Positions 1 to 9,133 of a stretch of 64,000 bases of DNA are shown piece after piece. The notes under the pieces were generated by a model. That model saw nothing but the letters and a program-made list of their open reading frames with translations. It made no database searches and had not been told where the DNA came from. This stretch comes from Pseudomonadota bacterium. Lineage in GTDB: Bacteria; Pseudomonadota; Gammaproteobacteria; Xanthomonadales; Rhodanobacteraceae. Where the stretch lies: positions 62,001-126,000 of the forward strand of contig JAKAWV010000001.1 of assembly GCA_021827205.1 (NCBI GenBank), given 5' to 3'. The first letter of the stretch is position 1; each line of letters opens with the position of its first letter. Made by a program: the position numbers and the translations under genes.

Positions 1-1
1 T

Positions 2-142
2 CCCGAGCGTGTGATCGAGATTGGCGTCAAGGGCATGCTGCCCAAGAATCCGCTGGGCCGCGCGATGTACCGCAAGCTCAAGGTGTACAGCGGCGCCGAG
101 CATCCGCATACCGCCCAGCAGCCGCAGCCGCTGAACTTCTGA
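2..142 (+). CDS. rplM: 50S ribosomal protein L13, C-terminal part (window-edge partial)
   Basis: Only the last 46 codons are inside the window; the gene starts upstream of base 1. The translation carries the L13 C-terminal signature [17 protein letters not shown] followed by a [14 protein letters not shown] stretch. L13 is a primary 23S rRNA-binding protein of the large subunit. It lies 8 bases before rpsI, the usual rplM-rpsI operon order, and the tRNA-Gln behind rpsI probably sits on the same transcript. Confidence 0.95.
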   Translation, partial: PERVIEIGVKGMLPKNPLGRAMYRKLKVYSGAEHPHTAQQPQPLNF

Positions 143-150
143 GGACATCC

Positions 151-546
151 ATGGCCACCCTGCAACAGAACTACGGCACCGGCCGTCGCAAGAGCTCAGC
201 AGCCCGCGTTTTCCTGCGCAAGGGCAGCGGCGCGATCACCGTCAACGGCAAGTCCTTGGACACTTTCTTCGGGCGCGAGACCTCGCGCATGATCGTGCGC
301 CAGCCGCTGGAACTGACCCAGATGACCGAGAAATTCGACATCATGGTCACGGTTGAGGGTGGCGGCATCACCGGTCAGGCTGGTGCCATCCGTCTCGGCA
401 TTTCGCGCGCGCTGGTTGAGTACGATGAAACCCTCAAGACACCGCTGCGCAAGGCCGGTTTCATGACTCGCGATGCGCGCGAGGTCGAGCGCAAGAAGGT
501 CGGTCTGCACAAGGCACGCCGCGCGACCCAGTTCTCCAAGCGCTGA
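151..546 (+). CDS. rpsI: 30S ribosomal protein S9
   Basis: A complete 131-residue S9, of normal length for the family. The N-terminus has the [15 protein letters not shown] signature, and the protein ends in the basic RRATQFSKR tail whose last residues reach the P-site tRNA in the 30S subunit. A GAGG ribosome-binding site at 141-144 overlaps the stop of rplM and fixes the ATG start. It is cotranscribed with rplM; tRNA-Gln begins only 11 bases after the stop. Confidence 0.98.
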   Translation: MATLQQNYGTGRRKSSAARVFLRKGSGAITVNGKSLDTFFGRETSRMIVRQPLELTQMTEKFDIMVTVEGGGITGQAGAIRLGISRALVEYDETLKTPLRKAGFMTRDAREVERKKVGLHKARRATQFSKR

Positions 547-557
547 TTTCCCGCTTT

Positions 558-631
558 TGGGAGATCGTCCAACGGTAGGACAACGGACTCTGACTCCGTT
601 TATCTAGGTTCGAATCCTAGTCTCCCAGCCA
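558..631 (+). tRNA. tRNA-Gln (anticodon CUG)
   Basis: This 74-base cloverleaf has acceptor stem TGGGAGA/TCTCCCA, a G discriminator and an encoded CCA at 629-631. The anticodon arm ACGGA-CTCTGAC-TCCGT puts CTG at positions 34-36, and the T arm contains GGTTCGAATCC. CUG reads CAG, the preferred Gln codon in a high-GC genome. It follows rpsI by 11 bases with no promoter or terminator seen between them, so it is probably processed from the rplM-rpsI transcript. Confidence 0.97.
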
Positions 632-639
632 TCCGGCCA

Positions 640-666
640 AGGCCCCGCGCGCGCGGGGCTTTTTTG
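640..666 (+). terminator. Rho-independent terminator after tRNA-Gln
   Basis: A GC-rich stem (AGGCCCCGCG pairing with CGCGGGGCT) is followed directly by a run of six T. It lies 9 bases after the tRNA and would end the rplM-rpsI-tRNA transcript. Confidence 0.9.
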
Positions 667-831
667 TTTCGGCGCCGGATCAGGCAATTGGCATGTTTGT
701 GGCCCGTCCCGAGTTCGGCGGAAGACCTACCCTGTCAGTTGCTGCAGCTTTGCAGCCCTGATCGATGCCTGGGCATGCATCGAAATCCCGTGCGACAATC
801 ACAGCGGACTTTGCTTGCAATGTGATTTGCC

Positions 832-1110
832 ATGGCCGCCAATACTGATGCGTTCCGTCGTTTCCAGGAGGAACTCGCGGCGCTTGATCGCGCAGCCCAG
901 CAGCGTTCAGCCGCCACCTCCCAGGAGGCCGAGATGGCACGCGCGAAGTCGGAATTCCTGCTGCTGCGCAAGCGCTACAACCTGTCGGTTGCGGATGTCA
1001 TCGCTTTCTTCCCGCAGGAAGAGGGAATTGAGTATCTGCGACAGATCATTGCCGAGTCCGAGCGCGGCGCGCGCCAGGCCGGGAAGCGGCAGACGAAATC
1101 GAAAACCTGA
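832..1110 (+). CDS. Small H-NS-like protein or hypothetical
   Basis: A 92-residue protein. Its first 60 residues are rich in E, A, R and Q in a coiled-coil-like pattern, followed by LLRKRYNLSVADVIAFFP, which resembles the oligomerisation and linker part of some H-NS-family proteins of Xanthomonadales. The tail GKRQTKSKT is basic. The classic H-NS DNA-binding core (a GRGRxP-type motif) is absent, so nucleoid binding is inference only. There is no strong ribosome-binding site; the start is the first in-frame ATG. It is monocistronic and convergent with the glucosidase gene. Confidence 0.55.
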   Translation: MAANTDAFRRFQEELAALDRAAQQRSAATSQEAEMARAKSEFLLLRKRYNLSVADVIAFFPQEEGIEYLRQIIAESERGARQAGKRQTKSKT

Positions 1111-1229
1111 TCGGATACTTGCAAGGCTGCCGAATGGGCACTTTCTACAATCCGGCGCTCCACATGGACGTGCCTGAAGCGGCATGCCGGTGAGCTGGCA
1201 CATTGGCTTGAGAGAATTCGGGCGAAACT

Positions 1230-3488
1230 TCACTTCGTGCCCTCTTGGAAGAGAAAGTGCGCAGAGTCCGTGGCCATGGAATCGCCACCGACGTAAACCA
1301 AATAGGTTCCGGACTGGGTACCCACCACGCCGTGACCGAGGTAGAAAGCCAGATCGGCGGGAACGAGGGTGAAACGCACCGTCTTCGATTGACCTGGATT
1401 CAGGCTCACGCGCCGGAAGCCCTTGAGCAGACGCACCGGCGGGCTGATGCTGGCCACCTCGTCGTGCACATATAACTGCACCACCTCGGCACCACGACGC
1501 TTGCCGGTGTTGCTCACGCGCACGCTCACATGCAGCGTTCCGCCGGTGCGCAGTCGGTCGCTGTCCAAACATACAGGACCGAAAGCAAAGCTTGTGTAGC
1601 TGAGCCCGTAGCCAAAGGGATACAGCGGCGAATTGGGCACGTCGACATAGTGGGTGGTGTAGTGCCGGGTCAGCCGGGTCGCCGGGTTGTAGGGCCGGCC
1701 GGTCTCAAGGTGCGCATAATAGATCGGCACCTGACCGACATCGCGTGGAAAAGTCATCGGCAACTTGCCCGAGGGATCGTCGGTACCGAACAGCAGATCG
1801 GCGACTGCCGGCCCTGCCTCGTCACCGGGCACCCAGGCATCCAGGATCGCATCGACATGCGTGCTCAGCCACGGAATCGTCAGCGGCCGGCCGTTGATGA
1901 GCACCACCACAACCGGCTTGCCGGTGGCGACAATCGCCCGGGCCAGTTCCATCTGGCGTCCCGGCAGCCCGATATGCGAACGGCTGTGCCCTTCTCCGAT
2001 CAGCGACTGGTTCTCACCGAGCACCAGCACGGCAACATCGGCGGCCTTCGCCATGCGCACCGCAGCCGGCACCCCGGAGAGATCGTCGCTGGTGACCCCC
2101 ACGCCGCGCACATAGCTCACCCGGGCCGCATCACCCACCGCCCTGCGAATCCCATCCAGGATCGGCACCACATCCTGCGGCTCACCCTCGGCGCTCATCT
2201 GTCCGAGCATCGCCTTGCGCGCATCCGCCAGCGGTCCAATCACGGCAATGCGCAAATGGCGCGACAGTGGCAGTGTGTGGTGTACGTTCCTGAGCAACAC
2301 CATCGATTCGCGGGCGGCCTTGCGTGCCAAGGCCAGGTGCTGCGGCGACAGGGTGACCTGCTTTTGCCGTTGCGCGTTGTCATAACGGAAGGGGTTTGCA
2401 AATAAGCCCAGCCGGTATTTCGCGTCCAACACCCGGCGCACGGCGGCATCGATCCGGCTCATCGGTACCACGCCGCGCCGCACCAGTTGCGGCAACTGCG
2501 CCAGATACAGGCCACTATGCAGATCGATATCCACGCCAGCATCGAAGGCCAGACGTACCGCATCGGCCGGTGTCGCGGCCACTTCATGCGTCTGCAATTC
2601 GGGAATGGCATCGTAGTCGGATACGATCAGTCCACGATATCCCCAGCGTTTGCGCAGAATGCCCGTCAGCAGGCCTCGATCCGCCGTCGCCGGCACGCCG
2701 TTGAGCGTAGTCAGCGACGGCATGACCGCAGCGACACCGGCATTGACCATGGCATGGAACGGCGGCAGGTAAACGTCACGCAGCAGGATCTGCGGCAAGT
2801 AGACCGAGTTGTAGTCGCGCCCGGCCTGCACCGCACCATAGCCGACAAAGTGTTTGGCCGTGGCCAGCATCGTGTCTGACGCCGCCAGATCGTCGCCCTG
2901 GAACCCGCGCAGCTGAGCCAGACCCATCACCGTGTCAAGATAGGGGTCTTCGCCGGCACCTTCCACCACCCGGCCCCAACGCGGGTCGCGGCCGATATCG
3001 ACCATCGGGGTCAAGGTCCAGTCGACTCCGGCCGCCGTCGCCTCGGTCGCTGCGGCGTGCTGCACCTGCTCAACCAGCGCGGGATTCCAGGTCGCCGCCA
3101 GCGCCAGCGGTACCGGGAAAATCGTGCGAAAACCATGGTTGACGTCACCCATGAACCACAACGGGATCTTCAACGGCGATTGCATCGCCAGTTTCTGCAT
3201 GCGCCGCGTATAGGCGAGCACATCCACGCCGGGCAGTACCCCATTGGTGCCACCAAGCAGGCCTTCGCGGATCAGCTTCTTGAGGCCCTTGTGGCCGCGA
3301 CCGAGAATGCTCAACTGACCGACTTTCTCCTGCAGCGTCATGCGCGCCAGCAGGTGATCGACGAACGCGTGCATGGCCCGGCCGCTCTGCGGGGGCACGG
3401 ACACCGGTTTTGCGATGGCGACGGATACACACGTGAATATCGCCAGCAACATCACAAGCAAACGTATCCCGTCTCGACCAGTCTTCAT
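1230..3488 (-). CDS. bglX: Periplasmic beta-glucosidase, glycoside hydrolase family 3
   Basis: The 752-residue length matches BglX-type GH3 enzymes, which release glucose from the non-reducing end of beta-glucosides and oligosaccharides. Residues 1-26 are a Sec signal peptide ending near VAIA. The N-terminal GH3 barrel contains AKHFVGYG and GLIVSDYDAIPEL, the Asp after VS being the expected nucleophile. The alpha/beta sandwich carries LGENQSLIGEGHSR, and the last 120 residues form a fibronectin III-like domain. A GAGAGG ribosome-binding site precedes the ATG. It is a single-gene unit, with a decayed transporter gene upstream on the other strand. Confidence 0.93.
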   Translation of the reverse strand: MKTGRDGIRLLVMLLAIFTCVSVAIAKPVSVPPQSGRAMHAFVDHLLARMTLQEKVGQLSILGRGHKGLKKLIREGLLGGTNGVLPGVDVLAYTRRMQKLAMQSPLKIPLWFMGDVNHGFRTIFPVPLALAATWNPALVEQVQHAAATEATAAGVDWTLTPMVDIGRDPRWGRVVEGAGEDPYLDTVMGLAQLRGFQGDDLAASDTMLATAKHFVGYGAVQAGRDYNSVYLPQILLRDVYLPPFHAMVNAGVAAVMPSLTTLNGVPATADRGLLTGILRKRWGYRGLIVSDYDAIPELQTHEVAATPADAVRLAFDAGVDIDLHSGLYLAQLPQLVRRGVVPMSRIDAAVRRVLDAKYRLGLFANPFRYDNAQRQKQVTLSPQHLALARKAARESMVLLRNVHHTLPLSRHLRIAVIGPLADARKAMLGQMSAEGEPQDVVPILDGIRRAVGDAARVSYVRGVGVTSDDLSGVPAAVRMAKAADVAVLVLGENQSLIGEGHSRSHIGLPGRQMELARAIVATGKPVVVVLINGRPLTIPWLSTHVDAILDAWVPGDEAGPAVADLLFGTDDPSGKLPMTFPRDVGQVPIYYAHLETGRPYNPATRLTRHYTTHYVDVPNSPLYPFGYGLSYTSFAFGPVCLDSDRLRTGGTLHVSVRVSNTGKRRGAEVVQLYVHDEVASISPPVRLLKGFRRVSLNPGQSKTVRFTLVPADLAFYLGHGVVGTQSGTYLVYVGGDSMATDSAHFLFQEGTK

Positions 3489-3704
3489 CGCACCTCTCAG
3501 TCAAATCCAGGCAAGGCAATCTCATCCCGCAAGGAAATGGGCAACCCTACGGTCACGCTTCGTGACCCGCGCCGCCGTTCTCTAAATTCGCGCGTTGAGC
3601 GCTGGGCATCCAGTCATTCGTGGTCACGGCGAATGGTACGACTGGACGCTCGCAAGCGCTCGAACGGTTGGCGAAATTTGCATGGAAAAGGATGGCCTGC
3701 CCGG

Positions 3705-4064
3705 ATGCCACGCATCGTGATCGCCTCAATCACGGCATTCTTCGCCGGCGAGTTCGTCAACTCCTTCGTGCCGGCCAAGACGAAGCTGTTCACCGCGGGC
3801 CAGCATCTGTGGACGCGCACGGTCGGTTCGACCCTCTGCGGCGAGGGTATGGACACGCTGGTGTTCTACCCGGCGGCATTTCTCGGCGTGTGGAATCATC
3901 ACCTGCTGCTGCGCGTGATGGTCTTCAACTACATCGCCAAGGTGTGGGTGCTGGCCACGCCGTTGACGTATCGTATCGTCGCGTTCCTCAAACGCGTCGA
4001 GAATGAGGACTGCTACGACCGCGACACCAACTGCACTCCGTTCTCGCTGCGCGCGACGCGTTAA
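3705..4064 (+). pseudogene. Remnant of a YhhQ-family queuosine-precursor transporter (C-terminal half only)
   Basis: The translation from 3705 matches the second half of YhhQ/VUT-family inner-membrane transporters: RIVIASITAFFAGEFVNSF, then a HLWTRTVGSTLCGEGMD stretch, and the ending EDCYDRDTNCTPF. These proteins are normally about 220-240 residues; only 119 remain. Upstream, 3490-3704 encodes nothing resembling the missing N-terminal membrane segments in any frame, and the open frame simply continues antisense into the bglX 5' end. I read this as a 5'-deleted gene. The functional copy, if any, must be elsewhere. Confidence 0.8.
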
Positions 4065-4102
4065 CGTTGCAGCGTGACGGTACGAACTCTGGAGCAAGGC
4101 AG

Positions 4103-5032
4103 ATGACGATTCTTCTCGATGACGACGATCTGGATCGGTTGCCGGCCATGGAAATGGCGCTGGCAGCGATGGAGGAAGCGTTTCTCGAGCGGGATCAGGG
4201 CCGGCTGGTATCGCCACCGAGATTTCATGTGCCTTTTGATACATTGGGCAATCTCGTTTTTACGGTGGGCGGCAATCTTGGCTCGAATCCGCTGGCCGGG
4301 TTCCGCGTCTACAACACGTTTCATGGTCGGGCTGATGCGCAACTGACGGCCATCTGGTCAGCCGGGGACGGAGAACTTCAAGGCATTGTTGTCGGCAGCC
4401 GGCTGGGACAGATCCGCACCGGAGCGATCGGCGGCGTCGCTATTCGCCACATGAGCCCGCCATCCGCCAAGGTGATGGGGATCATTGGCAGCGGTCCGCA
4501 GGCTCGCATGCAACTTGAGGCGGCCGCATCAGTGCGTGCTCTCGAACATGTGCGCGTCTTCAGCCGCAGCGAACAAGGTCGCAAGACCTTCGCGGATGAA
4601 ATGTCCCGGGCCCTGGGTCTGCGGGTGGAAGCGACAGACAGCGCACACGCGGCCGTGGACGGCGCCGACATTGTCGTATGCGCAACGAGCAGTCCATCAC
4701 CAGTCATTGATGCTCAATGGCTCAAACCCGGTGTCCACGTCAATACGCTCGGACCCAAGACAGTCGACCAGCATGAGCTCGGATCCGACGTGGCAGAGAG
4801 GGCCGATGTGATAGCCACCGATTCTTGCGAGCAGGCAGGGTCATATCACGCTCCTTTTTTCCTGAGCGGCTCGTCGAGCGAGGGCCGACTCGTCGAGCTG
4901 GCGGCGATCATCAGTGGCAAAATAGCGGTCAGGCCGAGCGGGGCCGAAACTACCTTGTTTTGCTCGGTAGGACTCGCGGGTACGGAAGTCCTTTTGGCTT
5001 CCAGACTACTTACAGCGGCGCAGGCGTGTTAG
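4103..5032 (+). CDS. Ornithine cyclodeaminase / mu-crystallin family protein
   Basis: A 309-residue NAD(P)-dependent enzyme family, which includes ornithine cyclodeaminases, alanine dehydrogenases and ketimine reductases. The Rossmann motif GIIGSGPQARMQLEA and GADIVVCATSSPSPVID are present, with HVNTLGPKTVDQHEL near the active site. The substrate cannot be told from sequence. The start is set at the ATG in MTILLDDDD because GGAG at 4091-4094 precedes it at good spacing; an upstream in-frame ATG at 4067 has no such site. It lies alone, convergent with hppA. Confidence 0.85.
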   Translation: MTILLDDDDLDRLPAMEMALAAMEEAFLERDQGRLVSPPRFHVPFDTLGNLVFTVGGNLGSNPLAGFRVYNTFHGRADAQLTAIWSAGDGELQGIVVGSRLGQIRTGAIGGVAIRHMSPPSAKVMGIIGSGPQARMQLEAAASVRALEHVRVFSRSEQGRKTFADEMSRALGLRVEATDSAHAAVDGADIVVCATSSPSPVIDAQWLKPGVHVNTLGPKTVDQHELGSDVAERADVIATDSCEQAGSYHAPFFLSGSSSEGRLVELAAIISGKIAVRPSGAETTLFCSVGLAGTEVLLASRLLTAAQAC

Positions 5033-5112
5033 TGCGATTGATCACCCGGGCTGTGGCCGCACAACCTGTCCTTCCTGCGGCGTGTGCAGCGCCGAATGGC
5101 GGCCCCCCACTT

Positions 5113-5145
5113 GAAGAAAAAGCCCCTGGAGTGATCCCAAGGGCT
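5113..5145 (-). terminator. Rho-independent terminator of hppA
   Basis: On the minus strand, AGCCCTTGG and CCAGGGGCT pair around a 7-base loop, followed by TTTTTCTT. It lies about 70 bases downstream of the hppA stop codon. Confidence 0.85.
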
Positions 5146-5215
5146 GCATAGAAAGATTGCAACAGATAGTCGGAACGGATAGCGGCACGGCGGGGGTTTT
5201 GTGCGCGGGATGCGC

Positions 5216-7285
5216 TTAGTGCATCGCCAGCAATGGAATCAGCAACAGCGCCACGATGTTGATGATCTTGATCAGCGGATTGATCGCCGGGCCGGCGGTG
5301 TCCTTGTAGGGATCGCCGACGGTGTCGCCGGTGACGGCGGCCTTGTGCGCTTCCGAGCCCTTGCCGCCGAAGTGGCCGTCCTCGATGTATTTCTTGGCGT
5401 TGTCCCAGGCGCCACCGCCGGTGGTCATCGAGATGGCCACGAACAGGCCGGTGACGATGGTGCCGATCAGCACGCCGCCGAGCGCCTCCGGGCCGAGCAG
5501 GAAGCCGACCAGGATCGGCACCACTACGGGCAGCAGTGAGGGGATGACCATCTCCTTGATCGCCGATTTGGTCAGCATGTCCACCGCGCGCGAATAATCG
5601 GGCTTGGTGGTGCCGGTCATGATGCCGGTGATCTCGCGGAACTGGCGGCGCACCTCCTCGACCACCGCGCCGGCCGCGCGTCCGACCGCCTCCATGGCCA
5701 TCGCGGCGAACAGGTACGGCACCATGCCGCCGATCAGCAGGCCGATGATGACCATATGGTTGGACAGCGAGAAGTCGAAGGTCTGTCGCGCCATGCCGGT
5801 GGCCAGCGCGTGCGCCTTGGCGGCGAGGTCGAGGTTGTGCGTGTAGTCGGCGAACAGCACCAGCGCGGCCAGCGCCGCCGAACCGATGGCGTAGCCCTTG
5901 GTCACCGCCTTGGTGGTGTTGCCAACCGCGTCCAGCGGATCGGTCACCGCGCGCACTTCCGGCGGCAGTCCGGCCATCTCGGCGATGCCGCCGGCGTTAT
6001 CGGTGATCGGGCCATAGGCGTCCAGCGCCACGATAACGCCGGACATCGACAGCATCGTCGAGGTGGCGATGGCGATGCCGTACAGGCCGCCAGCCCAGAA
6101 CGCCACGCCGATGGCCAGGCAGATCGCCAGCACCGGCAGTGCTGTAGCCTTCATCGATACACCCAGACCGGCGATGATGTTGGTGCCGTGTCCGGTGGTG
6201 GAGGCTTTGGCCACGTGTTGCACCGGCTTGTAATCGGTGCCGGTGTAGTACTCGGTGATCCACATCAGCAGCAGCGTCAGCACCGGTCCGGTGAGCGCGG
6301 CGATGAAGATGCCATCGACGCTGATGCCGGCGATGCCGCTCATCATCGCGCGGGTGATGAACCAGAACGCGATGATGGTGAGCACGCTGGTCACGATCAC
6401 CGCCTGCCACAGCGCGCCCATGATCTTGCCGCCGGGCTTGACCCGTGCCAGCACCAGGCCGATCACCGAGGCCAGGATCGACACCCCGCCCAGCACCAGC
6501 GGATAGATCACCGGCGCCGAACTCAGCGCGCCGAACAGCAACCCGCCGACCAGCATCACCGCGATCTTGCTCACCGCGTAGGTCTCGAACAGGTCCGCGG
6601 CCATGCCGGCGCAGTCGCCGACGTTGTCGCCGACGTTGTCGGCGATCACCGCCGGATTGCGCGGATCGTCCTCGGGGATGCCGGCCTCGACCTTGCCCAC
6701 CAGATCGGCGCCGACGTCGGCGCCCTTGGTGAAGATGCCACCGCCCAGACGCGCGAAGATCGAGATCAGCGAAGCGCCGAAGGCCAGGCCGATCAGCGCG
6801 TGCAGCGCGGCCTCCTCGGTATGCCCGAACCAGGTGGTGAGAATGTAGAAGTAACCGCTGACGCCGAGCAGGGCCAGACCGGCGACCAGCATGCCGGTGA
6901 TCGCGCCACCGCGAAATGCCACCTTGAACGCCGCCGGTAGCCCGCTGCGCGCGGCCTCGGCGGTGCGCACGTTGGCGCGCACCGACACATTCATGCCGAT
7001 GTAGCCGGTGGCGCCGGAGAGGATCGCGCCGATAGCAAAGCCGAGCGCCGTGCCCCAGTTCAGCGCGAAGCCGATGACCACGAACAGCACCACGCCGACC
7101 ATGCCGATGGTGGTGTACTGGCGATTGAGGTAGGCGCGCGCGCCGACCTGGATGGCCGCGGCGATCTCCTGCATGCGCGCATTACCGGCCGGCTGCGCCA
7201 GCACCCAGCGCGTCGTCACGATGCCGAAGAGAATCGCCACGACCGCGCAAGCCAGCGCGATCTCAAGACCATACTGTTGCAACAT
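5216..7285 (-). CDS. hppA: K+-insensitive pyrophosphate-energized proton pump (H+-PPase)
   Basis: A 689-residue integral membrane pump with about 16 segments that couples hydrolysis of cytoplasmic pyrophosphate to H+ export. The PPi-binding loop is [20 protein letters not shown], followed by [19 protein letters not shown]; a C-terminal [17 protein letters not shown] is also present. The diagnostic GNTTKA has Lys where K+-dependent enzymes carry Ala (GNTTAA), so this should be the K+-independent, H+-pumping class. GGGAGAGGG precedes the ATG. It would recycle PPi from biosynthesis into proton-motive force or pH homeostasis. Confidence 0.97.
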   Translation of the reverse strand: MLQQYGLEIALACAVVAILFGIVTTRWVLAQPAGNARMQEIAAAIQVGARAYLNRQYTTIGMVGVVLFVVIGFALNWGTALGFAIGAILSGATGYIGMNVSVRANVRTAEAARSGLPAAFKVAFRGGAITGMLVAGLALLGVSGYFYILTTWFGHTEEAALHALIGLAFGASLISIFARLGGGIFTKGADVGADLVGKVEAGIPEDDPRNPAVIADNVGDNVGDCAGMAADLFETYAVSKIAVMLVGGLLFGALSSAPVIYPLVLGGVSILASVIGLVLARVKPGGKIMGALWQAVIVTSVLTIIAFWFITRAMMSGIAGISVDGIFIAALTGPVLTLLLMWITEYYTGTDYKPVQHVAKASTTGHGTNIIAGLGVSMKATALPVLAICLAIGVAFWAGGLYGIAIATSTMLSMSGVIVALDAYGPITDNAGGIAEMAGLPPEVRAVTDPLDAVGNTTKAVTKGYAIGSAALAALVLFADYTHNLDLAAKAHALATGMARQTFDFSLSNHMVIIGLLIGGMVPYLFAAMAMEAVGRAAGAVVEEVRRQFREITGIMTGTTKPDYSRAVDMLTKSAIKEMVIPSLLPVVVPILVGFLLGPEALGGVLIGTIVTGLFVAISMTTGGGAWDNAKKYIEDGHFGGKGSEAHKAAVTGDTVGDPYKDTAGPAINPLIKIINIVALLLIPLLAMH

Positions 7286-7385
7286 CGATCCCTCTCCCGT
7301 GTTGATGGATGGCCGCCCGGCTGGGCGGCCGCGCGAGTATAGGCAACGTTGGGCGTGGTGCGGTGATGCGGCGCAAAAGCCGGTG

Positions 7386-8117
7386 CTAGATCTCGTCGAT
7401 CCCGGTCAATCGCGTGCGGCGCATCAGCCAGGCCACGCCGCGCAGATCGGACAGCCCCACCCACAGACGGTTCCACATGCCGTACTTGGACACGCCGCGC
7501 GTGCGCGGGCGGTGCGCCACCGGCACGCTCTGACAGGCATGACCGGCGCGGCGCACCAGCGCCGGCAGAAAGCGGTGCATGTGATCGAAATACGGCAGGC
7601 GCAGAAACATCTCGCGCTCGAACAACTTGAGGCCGCAACCGGTATCCGGCGTGGCATCGCGCAGCAGACGCGCGCGCACGCCGTTGGCGATCCGCGATGA
7701 GATGCGTTTGGAAAAACTGTCGCGGCGCGTGGTGCGCCAGCCGGCGAAAAGTTTGATTTGCGGCGTCGCCGCGGCGCGCGCCGCGAGCAGCTTGGGGATG
7801 TCGGCCGGATCGTTCTGCCCGTCGCCATCGAGGGTGGCGATCCACGCGCCGCGCGCCGCGCACGCGCCGTTCCACACCGCGGTGCTTTGCCCGCTTTGCG
7901 CGCGGTGGCGCAGGATGCGCAGCTCGGGAAACTGCGCGCGCGCCGCCTGCAGCACGGCCAGCGTGTCATCGCGGCTGGCATCATCGACATAGATGATCTC
8001 GAACGCGCCGTGGCCGCGCAGCGCCGCGGCGATCTCGCCCAGCAGCGGCAGGATGTTGTCGCGCTCGTTGAACACGGGCACGACCACGGACAAGGGCAGG
8101 GCGGCGGAATCGGTCAC
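7386..8117 (-). CDS. Family 2 glycosyltransferase (dolichyl-phosphate mannose synthase-like)
   Basis: A 243-residue GT-A enzyme. It starts with [14 protein letters not shown], has [13 protein letters not shown] in the nucleotide-sugar site and [13 protein letters not shown] carrying the DxD metal motif. The pattern is that of polyprenyl-phosphate sugar transferases (DPM1/ArnC-like), but there are no C-terminal membrane segments, so the acceptor and sugar are unknown. It lies between hppA and parB on the same strand. The 100-base gap to hppA holds an 8-bp GGCCGCCC/GGGCGGCC hairpin without a T run. Confidence 0.87.
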   Translation of the reverse strand: MTDSAALPLSVVVPVFNERDNILPLLGEIAAALRGHGAFEIIYVDDASRDDTLAVLQAARAQFPELRILRHRAQSGQSTAVWNGACAARGAWIATLDGDGQNDPADIPKLLAARAAATPQIKLFAGWRTTRRDSFSKRISSRIANGVRARLLRDATPDTGCGLKLFEREMFLRLPYFDHMHRFLPALVRRAGHACQSVPVAHRPRTRGVSKYGMWNRLWVGLSDLRGVAWLMRRTRLTGIDEI

Positions 8118-8183
8118 GGCGCGGGCAACACGGCAAGCGGCCCGCGATTATCGCCGATCACGTGCGTCGGCCGTGGCCGCGCA

Positions 8184-9053
8184 TCACCGGCGCAGCTTGG
8201 CGAGCAGCCCGTCGAGCGCATCGAGGTTGTGATAGTGCAGCACCAGCTTGCCGCGACCGCCGCGGGCACTCAGCAGCTCGACGCGCGTGGCCAGGTGCTC
8301 GGACAGCTCGCGCTCGAGCACGGCGAGATCGGCATCGCGCGGTTTGCGTGCGGCCGTTTTGACTGCGGCGATAGGCGCGCTCTGCGCCAGACGCGCGGCG
8401 GCTTCGAGTTCGCGCACCGACCAATGTTGCGCCGCCGCCCGCTCGGCAAGACTCACCGCGAGTTTTTCCGGCAGCGTGGCCAGCGCGCGCGCGTGGCCCA
8501 TGTCCAGGCTGCGCGTATCCAGCAATGCGCGAATGCGCGCCGGCAGCTCCAGCAGGCGCAGCAGGTTGGATACCGCCGCGCGCGAGCGTCCCACCGCCTC
8601 GGCCACCTGCTGGTGGGTGAGTCCGAATTCGTCGATCAGGCGCTGCAGCGCGTCGGCTTCCTCCAGCGGCGAGAGATCCTCGCGCTGGATGTTTTCGATC
8701 AACGCCATGGCCAGCACGGTCTGCTCGGATACCTCGCGCACCAGCGCCGGCACTTCGCTGAGACCCGCGCGTTGCGCCGCGCGCCAGCGGCGTTCGCCGG
8801 TGATCAGCTCGTAGCGTCCACGCGGCAGCGCGCGCACCACGATCGGCTGGATCATGCCCTGCGCCTTCAGCGAGGCGGCCAGTTCGTTCAGCGCAGCCTC
8901 GTCGAAGTTGCGCCGCGGCTGGTATTTGCCGGCCTGGATCGCGCCAACCGCGAGCGAGGCCAGCGTGCCATCGCTGCCGCCGGATGCGGACTCATCGGCC
9001 TGCCCGAGCAGGGCATCGAGGCCGCGTCCCAATCCGCGTTTCTTCGCCGCCAT
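8184..9053 (-). CDS. parB: Chromosome-partitioning protein ParB
   Basis: A 289-residue CTP-dependent parS-binding clamp. The N-terminus KKRGLGRGLDALLG is the ParA-interacting start. LITGERRWRAAQRAG is the conserved arginine-rich box of the CTPase domain, and LTHQQVAEAVGRSRAAVSN is the helix-turn-helix. The C-terminal 60 residues hold the dimerisation helices. It follows parA by 80 bases. I saw no 16-bp parS palindrome (TGTTNCACGTGNAACA type) in the window. Confidence 0.96.
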   Translation of the reverse strand: MAAKKRGLGRGLDALLGQADESASGGSDGTLASLAVGAIQAGKYQPRRNFDEAALNELAASLKAQGMIQPIVVRALPRGRYELITGERRWRAAQRAGLSEVPALVREVSEQTVLAMALIENIQREDLSPLEEADALQRLIDEFGLTHQQVAEAVGRSRAAVSNLLRLLELPARIRALLDTRSLDMGHARALATLPEKLAVSLAERAAAQHWSVRELEAAARLAQSAPIAAVKTAARKPRDADLAVLERELSEHLATRVELLSARGGRGKLVLHYHNLDALDGLLAKLRR

Positions 9054-9133
9054 GACGATTCCTCAGCAGGGGCCGTGCGCGCGTGCGCGCGACAGCGGGT
9101 TGAACGTTCTAGGATGTGCGCGTGCCGCGAGCA

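Noticed and set aside
1144-1200. Possible third copy of the structured element (shares ACATGGACGTGCC)
   Set aside because: Only a 13-base identity; the flanking hairpins are not in the same order, so it may be chance.
3057-3704. Upstream in-frame extension of the YhhQ remnant
   Set aside because: It is antisense to the bglX 5' end and has no hydrophobic helices resembling the missing YhhQ N-terminus.
5756-6940. Long plus-strand open frame within hppA
   Set aside because: It is antisense to a fully conserved pump gene and its translation is Arg/His/Gln-rich without domain character, as expected from high-GC shadow frames.
7311-7330. GGCCGCCC/GGGCGGCC hairpin as terminator between hppA and the GT2 gene
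   Set aside because: It has no T run on either strand, so it is only noted as a stem-loop.
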